A stretch of 64,000 nt of DNA from contig CAJNOP010000010.1 of NCBI GenBank assembly GCA_905250075.1, forward strand, positions 2,463,773 to 2,527,772. The letters are read 5' to 3'. The stretch comes from Rotaria sp. Silwood1 (lineage: Eukaryota; Rotifera; Eurotatoria; Philodinida; Philodinidae). Position 1 is the stretch's first letter; each line of letters opens with the position of its first letter. Shown in pieces: positions 24,835-37,600 of this stretch. The notes beneath the pieces are model-generated. The model was not told where the DNA came from and searched no databases. It was given only the letters and a program-made list of their open reading frames with translations. Made by a program: the position numbers and the translations under genes.

Positions 24835-25560
24835 ATGGCACAGAAGTTTATATTAACCACAATTCTTGTTTTTTATTTTCTGTTGTCATCTGTATGGACA
24901 ACAAATAATATCTCTAATTCTGTTTCATCACTTTCATCATATACTACACCATATTGTTCATTTTTTTCTAATCGTGCACCAAGTCCACAACCAGCATTGA
25001 CTAATTGTACATGGTTTAAAGAGAATAGTTGTTGTCGAGATAATGAAGTGCATCTTATTTTTTCTCAGGTTAATATAAAATTAATAAAATCTATGAATTA
25101 ATCAAAATTTTCAATTATGTTTTACTTTTGATTTTTTTTTTAAATTCAGGTACGTCCATTAATTGGTTCGTCTTCAGAATGTACACGTTTTCTTAATATA
25201 TTAATGTGTTATGTATGTTCACCATTGCAATATGGATTTTATCGAAGTGAACGTTTACATGTATGTTTATCATATTGTGATCGAATGTATAAAGCATGTG
25301 CAACAGCATTAATGAAAGGTATACCTGTTGGCGAATTATATGCAAATGGACGTGAATTTTGTCTTTCACGTCGTTTTGAAATCAATGACATGGATAATTC
25401 ATCATCATGTTTTTCTGATGATGATTTAATATTACAAACAAAAAAACAAATTAAAATAGGTGATATTAATATGAGTTCAACAAATATTGAACGGCCTAAT
25501 TTTTTTAAATTATTTATTGTCATTTGTTTAGCTGCAATGCTAAGTTTTATTCTATGTTGA
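24835..25560 (+). CDS. cysteine-rich, probably GPI-anchored protein (folate-receptor/riboflavin-binding type)
   Basis: Two exons, 24835-25068 and 25150-25560 (81-bp intron), give 214 aa. The protein starts with a hydrophobic signal peptide (MAQKFILTTILVFYFLLSSV). A cysteine-rich ectodomain follows, with TWFKENSCCRDNEV and then CTRFLNILMCYVCSP, CLSYCDRMYKACATA and REFCLS. It ends in a second hydrophobic segment (FFKLFIVICLAAMLSFILC) with no cytoplasmic tail, as in GPI-anchored precursors. The Cys pattern (xxCC, CxxCxP, CxxxCDxxxxAC) resembles the folate receptor/HHIP N-terminal superfamily, but ligand-binding residues cannot be judged by eye. I chose the ATG at 24835 because it begins the signal peptide cleanly. 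An upstream in-frame ATG (24778) would add 19 more hydrophobic residues. Confidence 0.75.
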
Positions 25561-28500
25561 TAGCAATATGAATGTTGTTTTTTTGCTCTATTTTTAAAAT
25601 ATTTTCTTATGTGTCAAATAGATTCATGTAAATATATATATTGATCAATGTTTCTGTAGTAAATTTAATATTGTTGTATAAGTATTTGATACATAATAGA
25701 ATAATTGACCATACAATCAACATCTCATATGCATTCATCACAATTATTCAAGTTAATTTGACATGTTTCATAACATAATTGATCATGACATTTGTTAGTT
25801 AGACATCTCAAGAACATGTTGACATATAGAATGTAAAGAATATATTTGGATACAAACATTTTATTGCGTCTTACAAAATATGTATTATTGATGGATATTG
25901 TACAACTTTTTTGTCTAGCAATTATGAATACTGTTGTTTTTCTTTTATTGTATTTTCAATCAATAAAGTTACAAAATGACACAGAAAATATGATGAATGA
26001 TAATGAGAAATATATGATGAAAATCTGCTAGAATATCTTGTCACGAATGTATATATATATATATAATTAGAATAGACAGTAGTCTTATAGTTATTATGAC
26101 CCATATTTCATAAAATAGATAATGTCTAAAGAATATATAACGTTCCTATTCAGTGAAATTACCTCATTATCTACTGACACTCTATGTTTATTTGTCTGTC
26201 TACTAATTATTCTCTTCGTTTTATTTGAGATTTGATAAAGATTTTTCAAAAAAAGCTAAATAAAAACTATTGCATGCAAGCAATCTAATAAGGCTTTAAT
26301 AGAAATATATACACAATGCCGAATATATATAGTTGAATATCTCTTCATTCGACAAATGCCTTTCCTATTGCAATAAGAATTCCTCAATTCCAAGTTTTAA
26401 TGAAAAATTACATAGAGAGAAAAAAATTTAAAAAACCATTCGTGAATTTCTTCGATATGGGTAAGTATGTGTTATTTTAATATTAACTATCAAACCTAAG
26501 TTAAAACAGTTTTATTTTTAGATTTTCTCACTAGATTCCTGTAGTTTCTCTTCTTAATTTTTTTATTGAACTATTTCATTTTCCGAACATCAGTAAATCT
26601 AAAATAAAATAAATGCAAAAGAAAAAAAAAACAATCTATGTAATTCATTGAATTTATATGAGACATACATGAACAAAATGATGTACTATTTATTGACCAA
26701 CGAGTGATCGAAGATCTTTTGGATAATATATTTTTTACTCACTTTTAACATATATCCGACGAGTCAAAAACCATAGGTCGCAATCAAAATTTGAGTTTAG
26801 ATTGAAGAATATCATGTCTATTTTGTTGAACTTTTTGAGAGACTTGGAAAATTATTTTCAACTATGAGACAACAGTTTTTGTTTATCTTATTAGTTCCTT
26901 TGTGAATATGCCAAAAAAATGATTGAAGTGGACGAATACTTCTGTATAAAATGTGTTATTGAACTAAACTGTAGCTTTATTCAACTATTTTTTAAAAGAG
27001 TTCCTTTCAACGTTAATTGGTTGTCTATTCATCAAAAATGAGTATTTAAGAAAAACAAATACTGTGATATTTTGTCGAAAGACAAAATAAGACTTGAAAT
27101 AGGAAATTTTGTATAGTAGCTTCTAATCTACAAGCTAATATATTAATAAAGATCGTAACTTTTATTTTCAGATCACAAGAGTAAAAATACATAAGTTTTC
27201 TATTCAAGCTAAGTTATTTCATCACTCTCAAGCAAAATTTCTAGGCTCATATTCGAAAACAGCACAAAACCATAGTTTTTGACTGATCAGATATAGGTCA
27301 AAAGTGAACAAACATCTGTTTTGGAGTCGTATAGATCATTTCTTCTATTATTGAAAGATATGAATATCTATATACTATTTTTCAATGTTGACGAGTAAAT
27401 TAGTTTAATAAACTTGATATTCAATATAAACGATGTTTTATTTTTGATGCAAATTTAAAATGATGATAAGATAAATGAGCTTCTGAAAGATGAGCTATCT
27501 GACACTTGAGCTTAGTATAAAGATGCGATAAAAACATACAAGACAATAATTGAATTTGAATGAATTCATATTCAAACCAAAATTAGAACAGATTCCTTGC
27601 TTGATTGAAGTACAAGTCTCTTGTTATCAAATGAAAAAGAAGAAACTAATTATTATAATTGTTCATTCACAAGTTCATATTTCACACGTTTCATTAGTTT
27701 TATAAGTCCAGCTTGTAATTGTTCAGTCATTATCAAGTTTTCATGCTGTTCCATTTCAAACGTTTGATAGATTCATAAATTTATGAATTTTCTCATACTA
27801 AATCTTAACTAGAGACATATGAGCTATTGTAGCGAAGAAAATTCACAAGGAATTAACAGTCATATTAATATCTTGATATCAACCATCAGAAGAATGTGCG
27901 TGTCAATCAATACAAAACGAACGCTCATACGCACCCTCGAAATTAAAGAAACATATCAAATATGAGCTTTTGGAAGGGTAATTACGACAACTAATTTTTT
28001 TTAATTTGATAACAAGAAACTCATCATTCAAAACGAATAAGATGTCTATTGTATTTTTTATGCCAATGTGAATTTATTCAAATAAAGTTATTTTCTTATA
28101 TTTCTTAATATCTCTTGTCTATGCCAGATACAAGCGTCGGAAGCTTTGATGTTGAGAGGCTCATCTGTCAGTATACTATTCAAAAGATAGATAATTAAGA
28201 AGACATTTTTCTCTTGCAATGATTAATACAAAAATTTTACATTTTCTGTTTGATAACTTTTCAGAAATTAAGTATATTTTTTTTCTTTATAAGCTCTGAA
28301 CTTTATCTGTCAATTTCTTGGTTATCTTTAATTTATTGTCATTTTGATACATATGTTTTATTTCTGTTCTATTGAAAAAAAAAGAGATTAACAATTTCAT
28401 TGAAAAAATACAACGAATTGTACTTCAAACAGCAACCAAATTTTAATAGAAAAAAGAGAAAAACACGAGATAACATGCGAGTTTTACTCGAACGTGAAAT

Positions 28501-29287
28501 ACGGTGCGAAACTTCGAATATTAATTGTTCAAAAAAAATCTATATCTCATTAAGAAAAAAACAAACCATTGTGTCTAAGACAGATCACGAAACGCTTCTC
28601 ATCAAAAGATTTTTATTGAAGCCAGGTTTCGTTTTTTCGTTGTAGAAAATCATAAAATTTACATTCTGATCAAACTCAAATAAATAAACTCTGTTAAACA
28701 GATATCAACATATTTTTTAATAAAAATACTTTCAATCGATCGTTTGATTCTCTCTTAGGTTCATTATATATGATTTAATCTATTCATAGGTGTCTTCGCC
28801 ATAAGCAAAGAGAATGACGATTAACTTTTTTGTTGCTGTTATCGTATTAATTATCTTTAAGCTTGGAAGAAAACTAATTTGTTTTTACAACGCTATTTAT
28901 AAAACGAACGAAGAGTCCTTGGGAAGATGATAGTATCGGTTCGATCTCGAATTTTCAGCGTTTACATATGCGACATCATCGCGTATACAAAATAACAATT
29001 TTGATATGCACCTTGAGGAAGTGAAATAAAAAGGAAAGAACTCGTGAAAAACTATATGTCTGCTATGCTTCGCATTGCATTGAAAAGTTCGATTTTTAGA
29101 GTAATATATTTCACGATGGTCGACTATCAATATTGAGAATTAATTTAATTCAATCTATCCATGACGGACCATCCTATTCATAATAGACGATTGAATCCAT
29201 ATTTATATATATATAAATCCGAAGATTTTGTTTTCAAAATAATCCTAATTGAAATTTCCTAATAATGTATTGCAAATTATTGCCAAT
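25561..29287. other. 3.7-kb gene-free region
   Basis: I find no exon with recognisable protein or with consistent splice sites on either strand. The open frames (25846-26031, 28400-28645, 28897-29130 minus) are short and composition-driven. The region contains a dispersed repeat (about 26760-27310) described separately, and AT microsatellites near 26049-26063 and 29202-29213. Confidence 0.5.
26760..27310 (+). repeat. dispersed repeat, copy A (26.8 kb)
   Basis: This aligns by eye in the same orientation with about 32530-32915. Shared runs include gagttcctttcaacgt / gagctcctttcaacgt, tcaaaaatgagtatttaagaaaaa / tcaaaaatgtgtatttagaaaaaa, caagcaaaatttctaggctcat / gaagcaaaatttctaaactcat, and ctatttttg.tgaa.ctttttgagagactt / ctctttgaaagactt. 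Copies are diverged by substitutions and indels, and no open frame is shared. Confidence 0.6.
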
Positions 29288-30907
29288 TTATTCTTGTTTC
29301 TGCTTCTTTGCTAGTAACTCATCATCTTGTTGTCTTGATTGATCAGTATCATTACGTTTGCGATGATTATCTAAAAAGAAAAAGAAATAAAATAAAATAT
29401 TCATTTATGTTTTAATTAAATCTTTGTTTACCAGTATTCGTTGAATTTGATATACATAGATCTTGGGCTACGTTATTTTGAACAAGAATGCATCCAAGAT
29501 GATATTTTTCATTTGAAAAATTTAAATTAAATGTTGTTTGTTTCGATAATAATTTTTCATCATCATGAATTAGAAGAGTATGTAATTGAGGAAATTTTCG
29601 TAAATATTCGTGTTTAAGTATCGATAAATTTCTTACATTGCAAACTTTTATGCGAAGTCTAAATAAAAATAAATAAATATATCAAAAAAAATTACATTTA
29701 TTTAAAATAAAATACGAACTCAAATTTTCCATCGCGAAGTTCACTTTGAGATAATTGAACAACGTATGGATTAACTAATTCTGTAGTTAGAATGATGCCG
29801 AATTTATCTTCAGGTTTTGTGATATTATCAAATATACCTTTTGATGCATGTAAATAATGAATACTATTTGCATCTGCTTCAGTTAATATGTAAATATAAA
29901 TAAACCATGAATGATGAAGTTGATCATTTGGAATTCGAAACTAAGATGACAAAATAATAAATATAATTTTCATTGTCTTATTTTATTAAACAAGATTAAT
30001 TACGTGAACAGTTGGATAAAGTGTATCATTGGTTGTAGTTGCATCCGGTTTAGAAGATGCTCGAAGTAGAACACCACCAATGATTGGTCTTTTATATAAA
30101 ACAAACAGATTAAAGAAATATTCAATAAAGATAAAAGTTGATACCTTGCAGAGCTTTTACGAAACATGTCACTTTCAAATTGTAATCGTTGATATTTGGC
30201 AAGATATGAATCAAAGCCAAAACCGTATGGATGATTATGTATAATAGGTAATTCACCATTAGATGTATATGATCGTAATAGTTGATCATTATTATTATAT
30301 TGACTTGTTTGAGATCTGGGCAAAGTTTCTGGATTATGGATTCCTAAATAAAACTCAAAATTTGAATATGGTTACAATTTTTAATAATATTTAATCTACC
30401 TGAAAGTGAAGATGGTTCAATATGATGTTTTATAGATACATTATTTTCGTTGACAGTTAATTCTGTTCGATCATTTTCTTGTTGATAACTATATGTATCA
30501 TCAGTTATTGATTCACCTAATCTATGACCTATAAATAGAAAAAAAAAGAAAAACAAACTTAAATCAAATAACTTTTTATTAGTTAACTTACGTATAGTTT
30601 CAATGGTTTTCGAAACAACTTTTAAAGTCCATTGTTTTGATGATTTTTGTGGTGCTTCGAGTGCTAAAAGTTTATATAAATTTTGTTGAAATAAATGTAA
30701 TGTTTCAGAATATAAATCAACAAATCTTTCATAATCATGATCATAATATTGAATTTGATATTCATAAAAATTATTCACTTGCTGCAATTGGAAGACATTA
30801 ATAATAGTTTTTTCGATTGTTGATATATCATCATCAATTTTTATTAAAACTGGTCTTCGTTGATCCTTCCAACATGCAAGCATTCTTATTGATTTATCAG
30901 TATTCAT
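29288..30907 (-). CDS. unrecognised 419-aa protein
   Basis: Seven exons on the minus strand join in phase: 30907-30592, 30528-30400, 30343-30145, 30088-30004, 29940-29720, 29658-29432 and 29370-29288. The N-terminal 105 residues look like a compact domain (MLACWKDQRRPVLIKIDDD through QNLYKLLALEAPQ). A low-complexity linker follows (residues about 120-200). The C-terminal half reads GGVLLRASSKPDATT, LYPTVHFRIPNDQ, IYILTEADANSIHYLHASKG, KFGIILTTELVNPYVVQL and LRIKVCNVRNL, and ends in a charged, Lys/Arg/Gln tail (HRKRNDTDQSRQQDDELL) that could be a nuclear signal. No signal peptide or membrane span is seen. The C-terminal half has a weak, unproven resemblance to the Rel-homology beta-sandwich, without its DNA-contact motif. 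The first ATG at 30907 is preferred; MLACW (codon 9) is an alternative. Confidence 0.7.
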
Positions 30908-32082
30908 TGTTTTAATGGTCAATAATTATAACAAATCACTATTAATAATTTTACCTGATGAATAATGTTCTCTTCTCTTTTTCCCATCTGATACTTACCA
31001 ACCGATTTATATATTGAGTCACTTGGAAAATTCCAATTATTAAGTCTGTGTATCTGGGAAAAAACCAAGCATTATATTCTTTTATAACGCCTACAAGAAT
31101 ATTTTAACCAACGAAGAACGATCAAAAAAAAAGTACTGTGCATGACTTTCTAAAAATAAATAAAACTGACGACGTATTGTTTGTAGTCAACGTACATAGA
31201 TAGGTAATATCAAACTTCTCCTCTAATACAGCATAAAAATACTCATTAAAACATTTTATAAGACAAAAAAAGAAATCAACTGTTTTTTATCACATAAAAC
31301 ACAAGATATGAGTCATAGAAAAATAAAGGTGAATAACTAAGCAAAATAAAAGTAATATGTTGAGTCATGATGACTACCAACGCTGTCTTAAATGGATTTT
31401 TTTCGGAAGAAAGAATTGTTATTCGTTCTTTGGTTTTTCATGTTACTAAGAGAAAGAATTAATATACAAATATTCTTTTTTTTTTTATAAACAATGATGA
31501 TAAAATTTCTCCATTAAAATTTTACAATATTTTTAATTTAATTATTTTGAAAATTTTTCTTATCTTTTATTACGATTCTCATTTTTTTTCATAAATTTAA
31601 TATTAATTCAAAGAAATAAGCTTTTTACTTGTAAAATCTTATTTCATTTATTGCTTATTAATAAAAATAATTTTAAAAATATTATTCGCATCTGTAACAA
31701 AACTAAATGAGATAATTAAATTTACACTATAAGAAAAGAATTCATTAAAACCAAAGGGCGTTGAAAGCTCGCAATATCCTTCTTTTTTCTTTTCCGACAA
31801 GTTCATAAAGTGTAAAGATTACATTATACTACTACTACTTCCTATGTAAGAAAAGCAGTGACTGATCTAAATATTATATTTACCTTTTTTTTTTTTATAA
31901 TCGATTAAATTGTTTTTTGCGCCATAATTAAAACTTTTGCATTTTTGCATGATGATGAAAAATATATATTTACTGTCTCTATAATATATTTTGTGTAATA
32001 TTTTCCCGCAACTTTAATATGATTAACAAGATTAATTGAAAAATGTGATCATTTTGTCAATTGTGTGTCGTGATTGATTGAT
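30908..32082. other. divergent spacer upstream of two genes
   Basis: This 1.2-kb region lies between the starts of the minus-strand unknown gene and the plus-strand small membrane protein, so it carries both 5' flanks. A possible noncoding 5' exon of the minus gene exists near 30954-30987 (reading ...attattcatcag followed by a gtaaaatt donor-like site). No other feature was recognised. Confidence 0.4.
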
Positions 32083-33231
32083 ATGTGGCCCATATTGGGA
32101 CCTATTATATCTAATCAGGCACTTCGATCAGCAAATATGAATAAGTAAGTTGAATGAAACAACCAAAAAAAAATTAATAATTTCTTCTTAAATTATTTTA
32201 TTCTGCAAAGAGTAAACATTAATATAGTTATTTATTTTAATTAAATTAAAATTGTTTGAGTTTTATCATAGCAAAATGATCGGAAAGTTTTTAAGATAAG
32301 ATGTTAGATCATTTTTTATTTATATTTCGATATGAATGAAGCGAGCTTAATTCTAAAAAATATGAATCGATCTAATCTTTGGTTTCTGATATATCAAAAA
32401 CTATCAGTTAGAACAAGAATATGAGTTTAGAATTTTTGTTGAAAAGTCTTAAAAAATTAGTTTAGACGGAACTCGAGAGTTAACGTTATCAATGAACATG
32501 TTTATTTATTTTGGCCTGCGTAAAAGCATTTCACACAGGCAAAAATCTATAGGTTACATCAGAAATAGAATTTAAGCTTAACACTGTTGTATCTATTTTT
32601 GTGAAGCTCTTTGAAAGACTTAAAAGATTATTTTTAATGATAAAGCAACAGGTTTTGACTAAAGTATAGATTTTACTTCAGCATTCTTTCAAGAGCTCCT
32701 TTCAACGTAAAATACTTGTCGACTTTTCAAAAATGTGTATTTAGAAAAAAAAAAAAAGAAAAATAATAAATAAAGCTTGCAATTTTAACTTTCGAATCAC
32801 AATAGGAAAATACGAAAATTTTTTATTCAAATCACTCGGAAGCAAAATTTCTAAACTCATCTTCAAAAAAAAACAAAAAATCATAGCTTTCAAAAGTAAG
32901 CGTCACATCTGGTCCAAAAACTTTCCGATGATTCGTTATGAAGGATTTATTTTTAAAATTTTTCAATATGAATTTTTTTTCTGGTAGACAAATTCAGGAA
33001 GATCGAATGGTACAAAAACTAAATGAAGTCAATTTAAAAATAAATCCATCAAAACCAGTTAAAATCGTTTCAAATATTCGATATATCGATCCAATGTCAT
33101 CAACATGTCTTATATTATATAGTCTAATCCTTTTATTATTTTGTGCATTACCAATCTTAGCACTAAATATTTATTTACGACAAGCTTTCACTACTTTTCA
33201 TCAAGCAAATCAATTACAAGTTGATAATTAA
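32083..33231 (+). CDS. small single-pass membrane protein, 101 aa
   Basis: Exons 32083-32144 and 32988-33231 join in phase 2 across an 843-bp intron. The protein starts MWPILGPIISNQALRSANMN, then has a charged segment (QEDRMVQKLNEVNLKINPSK), a pre-membrane stretch IVSNIRYIDPMSSTC, one strong hydrophobic helix (LILYSLILLLFCALPILAL, about residues 65-83) and a short tail. There is no obvious cleavable signal peptide. I do not recognise the family. Support is a clean gtaagt donor, a tggtag acceptor, phase agreement and a stop shortly after the helix. The intron is occupied by a dispersed repeat. Confidence 0.65.
32530..32915 (+). repeat. dispersed repeat, copy B (intron of small membrane gene)
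   Basis: The partner of the 26760-27310 repeat, in the same orientation, about 5.8 kb away and on the other side of the unrecognised minus-strand gene. It ends about 70 bp before the 3' splice site. Sequence just upstream (32390-32440) again contains aaaaactat...tgagtttag, so the copy may be longer or partly duplicated. Confidence 0.6.
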
Positions 33232-34654
33232 TATTAAAAAGAAAAACAAAATCTAGAAATTGTTTATTTTTCTTTTGTTTGATCAATTTAAAATTTAATT
33301 AGTTAAAATTTTGAACACTAAAAACAAAACACGAAGAAAATTGTTTCATTAATCATAAGAAACTATATGTAGCATATGTATCTATATTATCTTGATAATA
33401 AAATAATTGTGACATGTCATCTGGTACTGTATAGGCGATATTTTCTTCGAATAGAGTTTTTTCATTGGCAGCGGACGACAAAACTATCAGTGTTGATACT
33501 CTTATGTTTCCATGCCGGAACATATACAAGTTCCTGTTGTTTCTTTTTGACTGTCCTTAAATAGATAGAAAAAGAGAAAAAGAAGAGAAACACATGCGCA
33601 CACGCACACCATTGCGATTCGAGCGCGTTCAAAGATTTTTACAATATAAGAAGAAGAACACTAAAATTCAATGCGCGTATAAAAGACAATTGACATTGTT
33701 GTCTGTATTGTATATTAGTTGACTATTATTGTCAGCACTAGCTCATGCTTTTATTTGAAAGGAATAGATTTGAGCCAGTATGAAAGAACGGAAGAAAACG
33801 ATTAAAGAAAAAAAGATGAGTGCTTTTACTAGTGTTATTTAGATTAATTTAGGCAAAATAGTAAAATATATATATATGTGACAGGAAAAATGTGATTGCG
33901 TTTCGGTTGACATCATTTTTCACATCAAGGGTATCTGTACTCCTATGTCAATTAGGCATATTACGGTGTGTTATATCTTAAACTGTCTCTATAAGTTGAC
34001 ATTTGAGGAGTAGGAGACAAAAAAAATATGTTTGCCCATTTATCTCTTAATATACACAAACAAGAATATTATCCTCTTTTTCCTATCAAGGAGTCAGCAG
34101 GACAATTACAGACAATCAACAAGAAAAACACACCACCATCATGCCACTGTTGTCGTGTTTAGAAGTATCTGTCTCATTTCCTCATCCTACTTAGTGGATA
34201 TATATCCTTATTGTGCTACCTCCGATTAACACTATCAAAACGAGAAAGACAAATGTTAGTGATGACAAGGGCTAAAACAATAGTAAACTAGCTTTTTACA
34301 GGAAATGATCATCACTCATCTTCAACTACGATGACTTTTAAATAAGTAAACACATATGCACACATAGATCATGATTTAATCTCAAGCAACTCTTCAAATC
34401 CTCTTGTGATTTTGCTCATTCATACTTTTCTCTTCTTATTCGTCGTCTTCTTTTTTTTTTGTTTTTCTTCTATCTTTACTTATAGATAGATTGTTCTATT
34501 TGTTATTTAATGAAATAGACGAGTGTTCAACACACATACAGATTTCTTCGAACAACAATGATTTTCTCTTTTATATCGACAAGCTTTCATTTATGAATGC
34601 TTGTATAATGATTAGATAAAATCAAGAATATAGATATATATATATATATAAATC
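33232..34654. other. spacer upstream of the GPCR gene
   Basis: No credible coding exon is seen. CA/CG-containing simple sequence (acacatgcgcacacgcacacc) lies at about 33591-33610, and TA repeats at about 33870-33880 and 34632-34650 just before the GPCR start. The open frames at 33376-33564 and 34032-34229 lack neighbours with consistent splice phase. Confidence 0.45.
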
Positions 34655-37600
34655 ATGACAACAATAGCAATCACTAGTACTGATATATATTTAAGCAGAA
34701 TAGCAGCAACAGCAACAACATATAAAACTGTAATAATGAATAAAAATGAATCAGCAAGTACAACTATCACGGAACTATCATCATTAGATGATCTTTGTCA
34801 AAATTTTCATGTAAGTTTACTTTAATTATCAATTTAAATAGTCTTTATTTATGAATGTTTTTTTTTTCTTGTTATTCCCAAAAGATAGTATACTTTATCA
34901 ATATTAGAGAGAAAAGCGTAAAAATATAATTAATTATACTTTTGTTTTTTAGCTCATTGTCTTTCTATGTATTATATTTGTCTTAATTGTTTCGGCTAAT
35001 ATATCGGTTATCCTTCAGTTAAGTTGTTCAAAAAAACGTCACAGTCGAATGAGCTTCTTTTTATTGAATCTTGCTTATGCGGGTAAGTTTACTTTTTTTT
35101 TTTTTGTTTTAAATATTTTCGAAACATTTTTTATATAAACGATACTTGTCGAGTAAGTATTACCATTCACATTTGAATTATTCAATCATGAATATTATTA
35201 TGCATACATTGAATATAATTACGGATATGTGAAGATAAAACAAACGTTTTTCTTTTTTATTTTTTGGAGTGCATCAAAGAAGCTAATTGTATTTGATTGA
35301 TTATTCAGATGATTGAGTTGTTTTTGATGAGAACAAAAGAGATCGAAGTCAAAGATAATTATTTTCAGAGACAAGAAAAATATTCTATATACTGATTCAA
35401 TTTCTTGTTTAATTCTTCTTTTTTTTTTTTTGGTTAGATTTATTTGTTGGTATTATCATTGTCACTCGTGATATAATCGAAAAAAGTTGTATTCCATTTG
35501 GTCTTGGTTCTATTGGTTGTCGATTGACAAGTTTTATACAAGTATTTGTTTTCTTTTTCTGGAATTATTAGAAATCTTATTGTTTGTCTAGAATAATAAA
35601 GATTATTTTTCATCATAGTTTATGTCATATCGAATAGATAATTGATTAAATCATTGTTCGCTACTGTATAGAAAATTGATAAAAGAATCAAACATACATT
35701 CTTATTAGTGTAATTCTATTCAGATAAACACTAAGATATTTTCTTATTTCAAATAAATGAAAAATAGAATCTTATTAATCTTCGATAGAAAAAATATCAA
35801 ATCGAATTAAATTTGTTGAGATAATAAAGCAGTGAAAATTTGATAATGATAATTGTCCAAGTATTTTGTGTTATATTTATCGTTTTTAATAAGCAAAAAA
35901 CAAAACTAATCATTTTTTTTTTCTATTTAGGGTACAATATCATATAATTCGAGGTAGATAATCATCATGTTCTTTTTTTTTTCGAAAATATTCACCTTCT
36001 ATTCAGTTATGTACTTGTCTGTGTATCAATCGATCGTCTTTATGCAATTATTCGACCTATGGACGTACGAACAGCATCCTCAAGTAAATCTTTAATAATT
36101 TAATATTCATATTTGTATATATGTTGTACTTTTAAATATTTTTAAGCATTTCGATATTCATTAATCGCCGGTAATTTAAATAATTAGTTTTTTTTTTTAT
36201 TGGATAGTTTTTCTTTTATTTTAAATGTAATAGCATCATGGGTGATAGCAATGACATTTGCTTCTGCTCAACTTTATTTACGAGATATTGAAATAATACG
36301 TGGTATGCCAGTATGTGGTAATCGATCTGATGTTGTAAATTGGAATGTTAGTTAAGCAATAATAAAAAAGACTTAGAAACGAAAAATTGAGTATTTTTTT
36401 TTTCTTTGTTTAGGCATATGTCTATTTTCTATTTATTTCTTTATATTTGGTTCCATTAATTGTTATGACTGTTTCATATATAGTTATAATCGTAATAATA
36501 TGGCAAAAAAGTTCAGTTGTTAGAAAAGATGGAACATCAACTGAAACAGAAACTAAGCAATCAAAATTTCGTCGATTAATTTCATCTAAAAGATCGATGT
36601 TTAATGGTAGAGAAATATTTTTTTTCTTAATAAGAATTTACTTTTTTTATTTTTGTAATCTACAGATGATCGTCAAATGGAAACAAGTATTCGTAACGTA
36701 GGATCACTTGGTGTTATACCACGAGCAAAAATAAAAACAGTTAAAATGACATTAGTCATTGTTATTGGTTAGTATATATAAATAATTTGTTTTCTATGCT
36801 TTTAATAGAAGTAAATAAACTTCTCCACAATTATAAACAATATAAATTTTACTCATCTGGATCAAGAGTAAAATAATAAATGGAGAAAAATATAATATCA
36901 GAATATCATTCTGATAATGACTTTTCTTCTGTTTTGAATTGAATTGACCGAAAAATATCTTTTCTTTTTTAAGGGCTTTGTTTTCCTTAGGTATTTTTCA
37001 AAGACTGCAAATAAACAAAATTATGATTATAATGATATTTCAAAAAAAAAATTTTTTCATTTGTGGAATAATCTAAAGTCATTATCGGCACATGTTGATG
37101 TGTATGATAAAGTCCTGCTTCTCAAAAAGAATAAAAAACTCGATTTCCGCCAAATTTATCAACATGAAAATAAATATATGGAAGAGATAATTTGAGATTA
37201 AGTCTTTTACAAATCATGACTTTTTTATGGGCAGGTCATATTATTTTCTTCACACATGTTCAATGGTTTTCATCACGTTCCCCTTGATAAAGCTGCTATT
37301 TTCAGAAAAAGCAGGAAGTTTTTTTCGTTTTTTTAATCTATTTATGATTTTCTGATCGTGCATGACAAAATTCTCAAAGGAACGTTATTATAGTCAATTG
37401 CTTCTTTTTTTTTTCTTTGTTTAAAAAGAACATGTAAAGCTAATAGAGCTCAATTTTTGAATGAAATTCTTTTATTATTATATTAAAAAACACTTCTATC
37501 AATAGATGACCATTTTTCGAGGTATGGAACTTATCGTCCTTTTCGTTAGCACAAAAAAATGGATAACAAAAAAAAAGATACTGCTGTCAGATATGTTCTT

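Noticed and set aside
30908..30922. Upstream extension of the minus-strand 419-aa protein
   Set aside because: The codon at 30922 is TTG. The first true ATG is at 30907.
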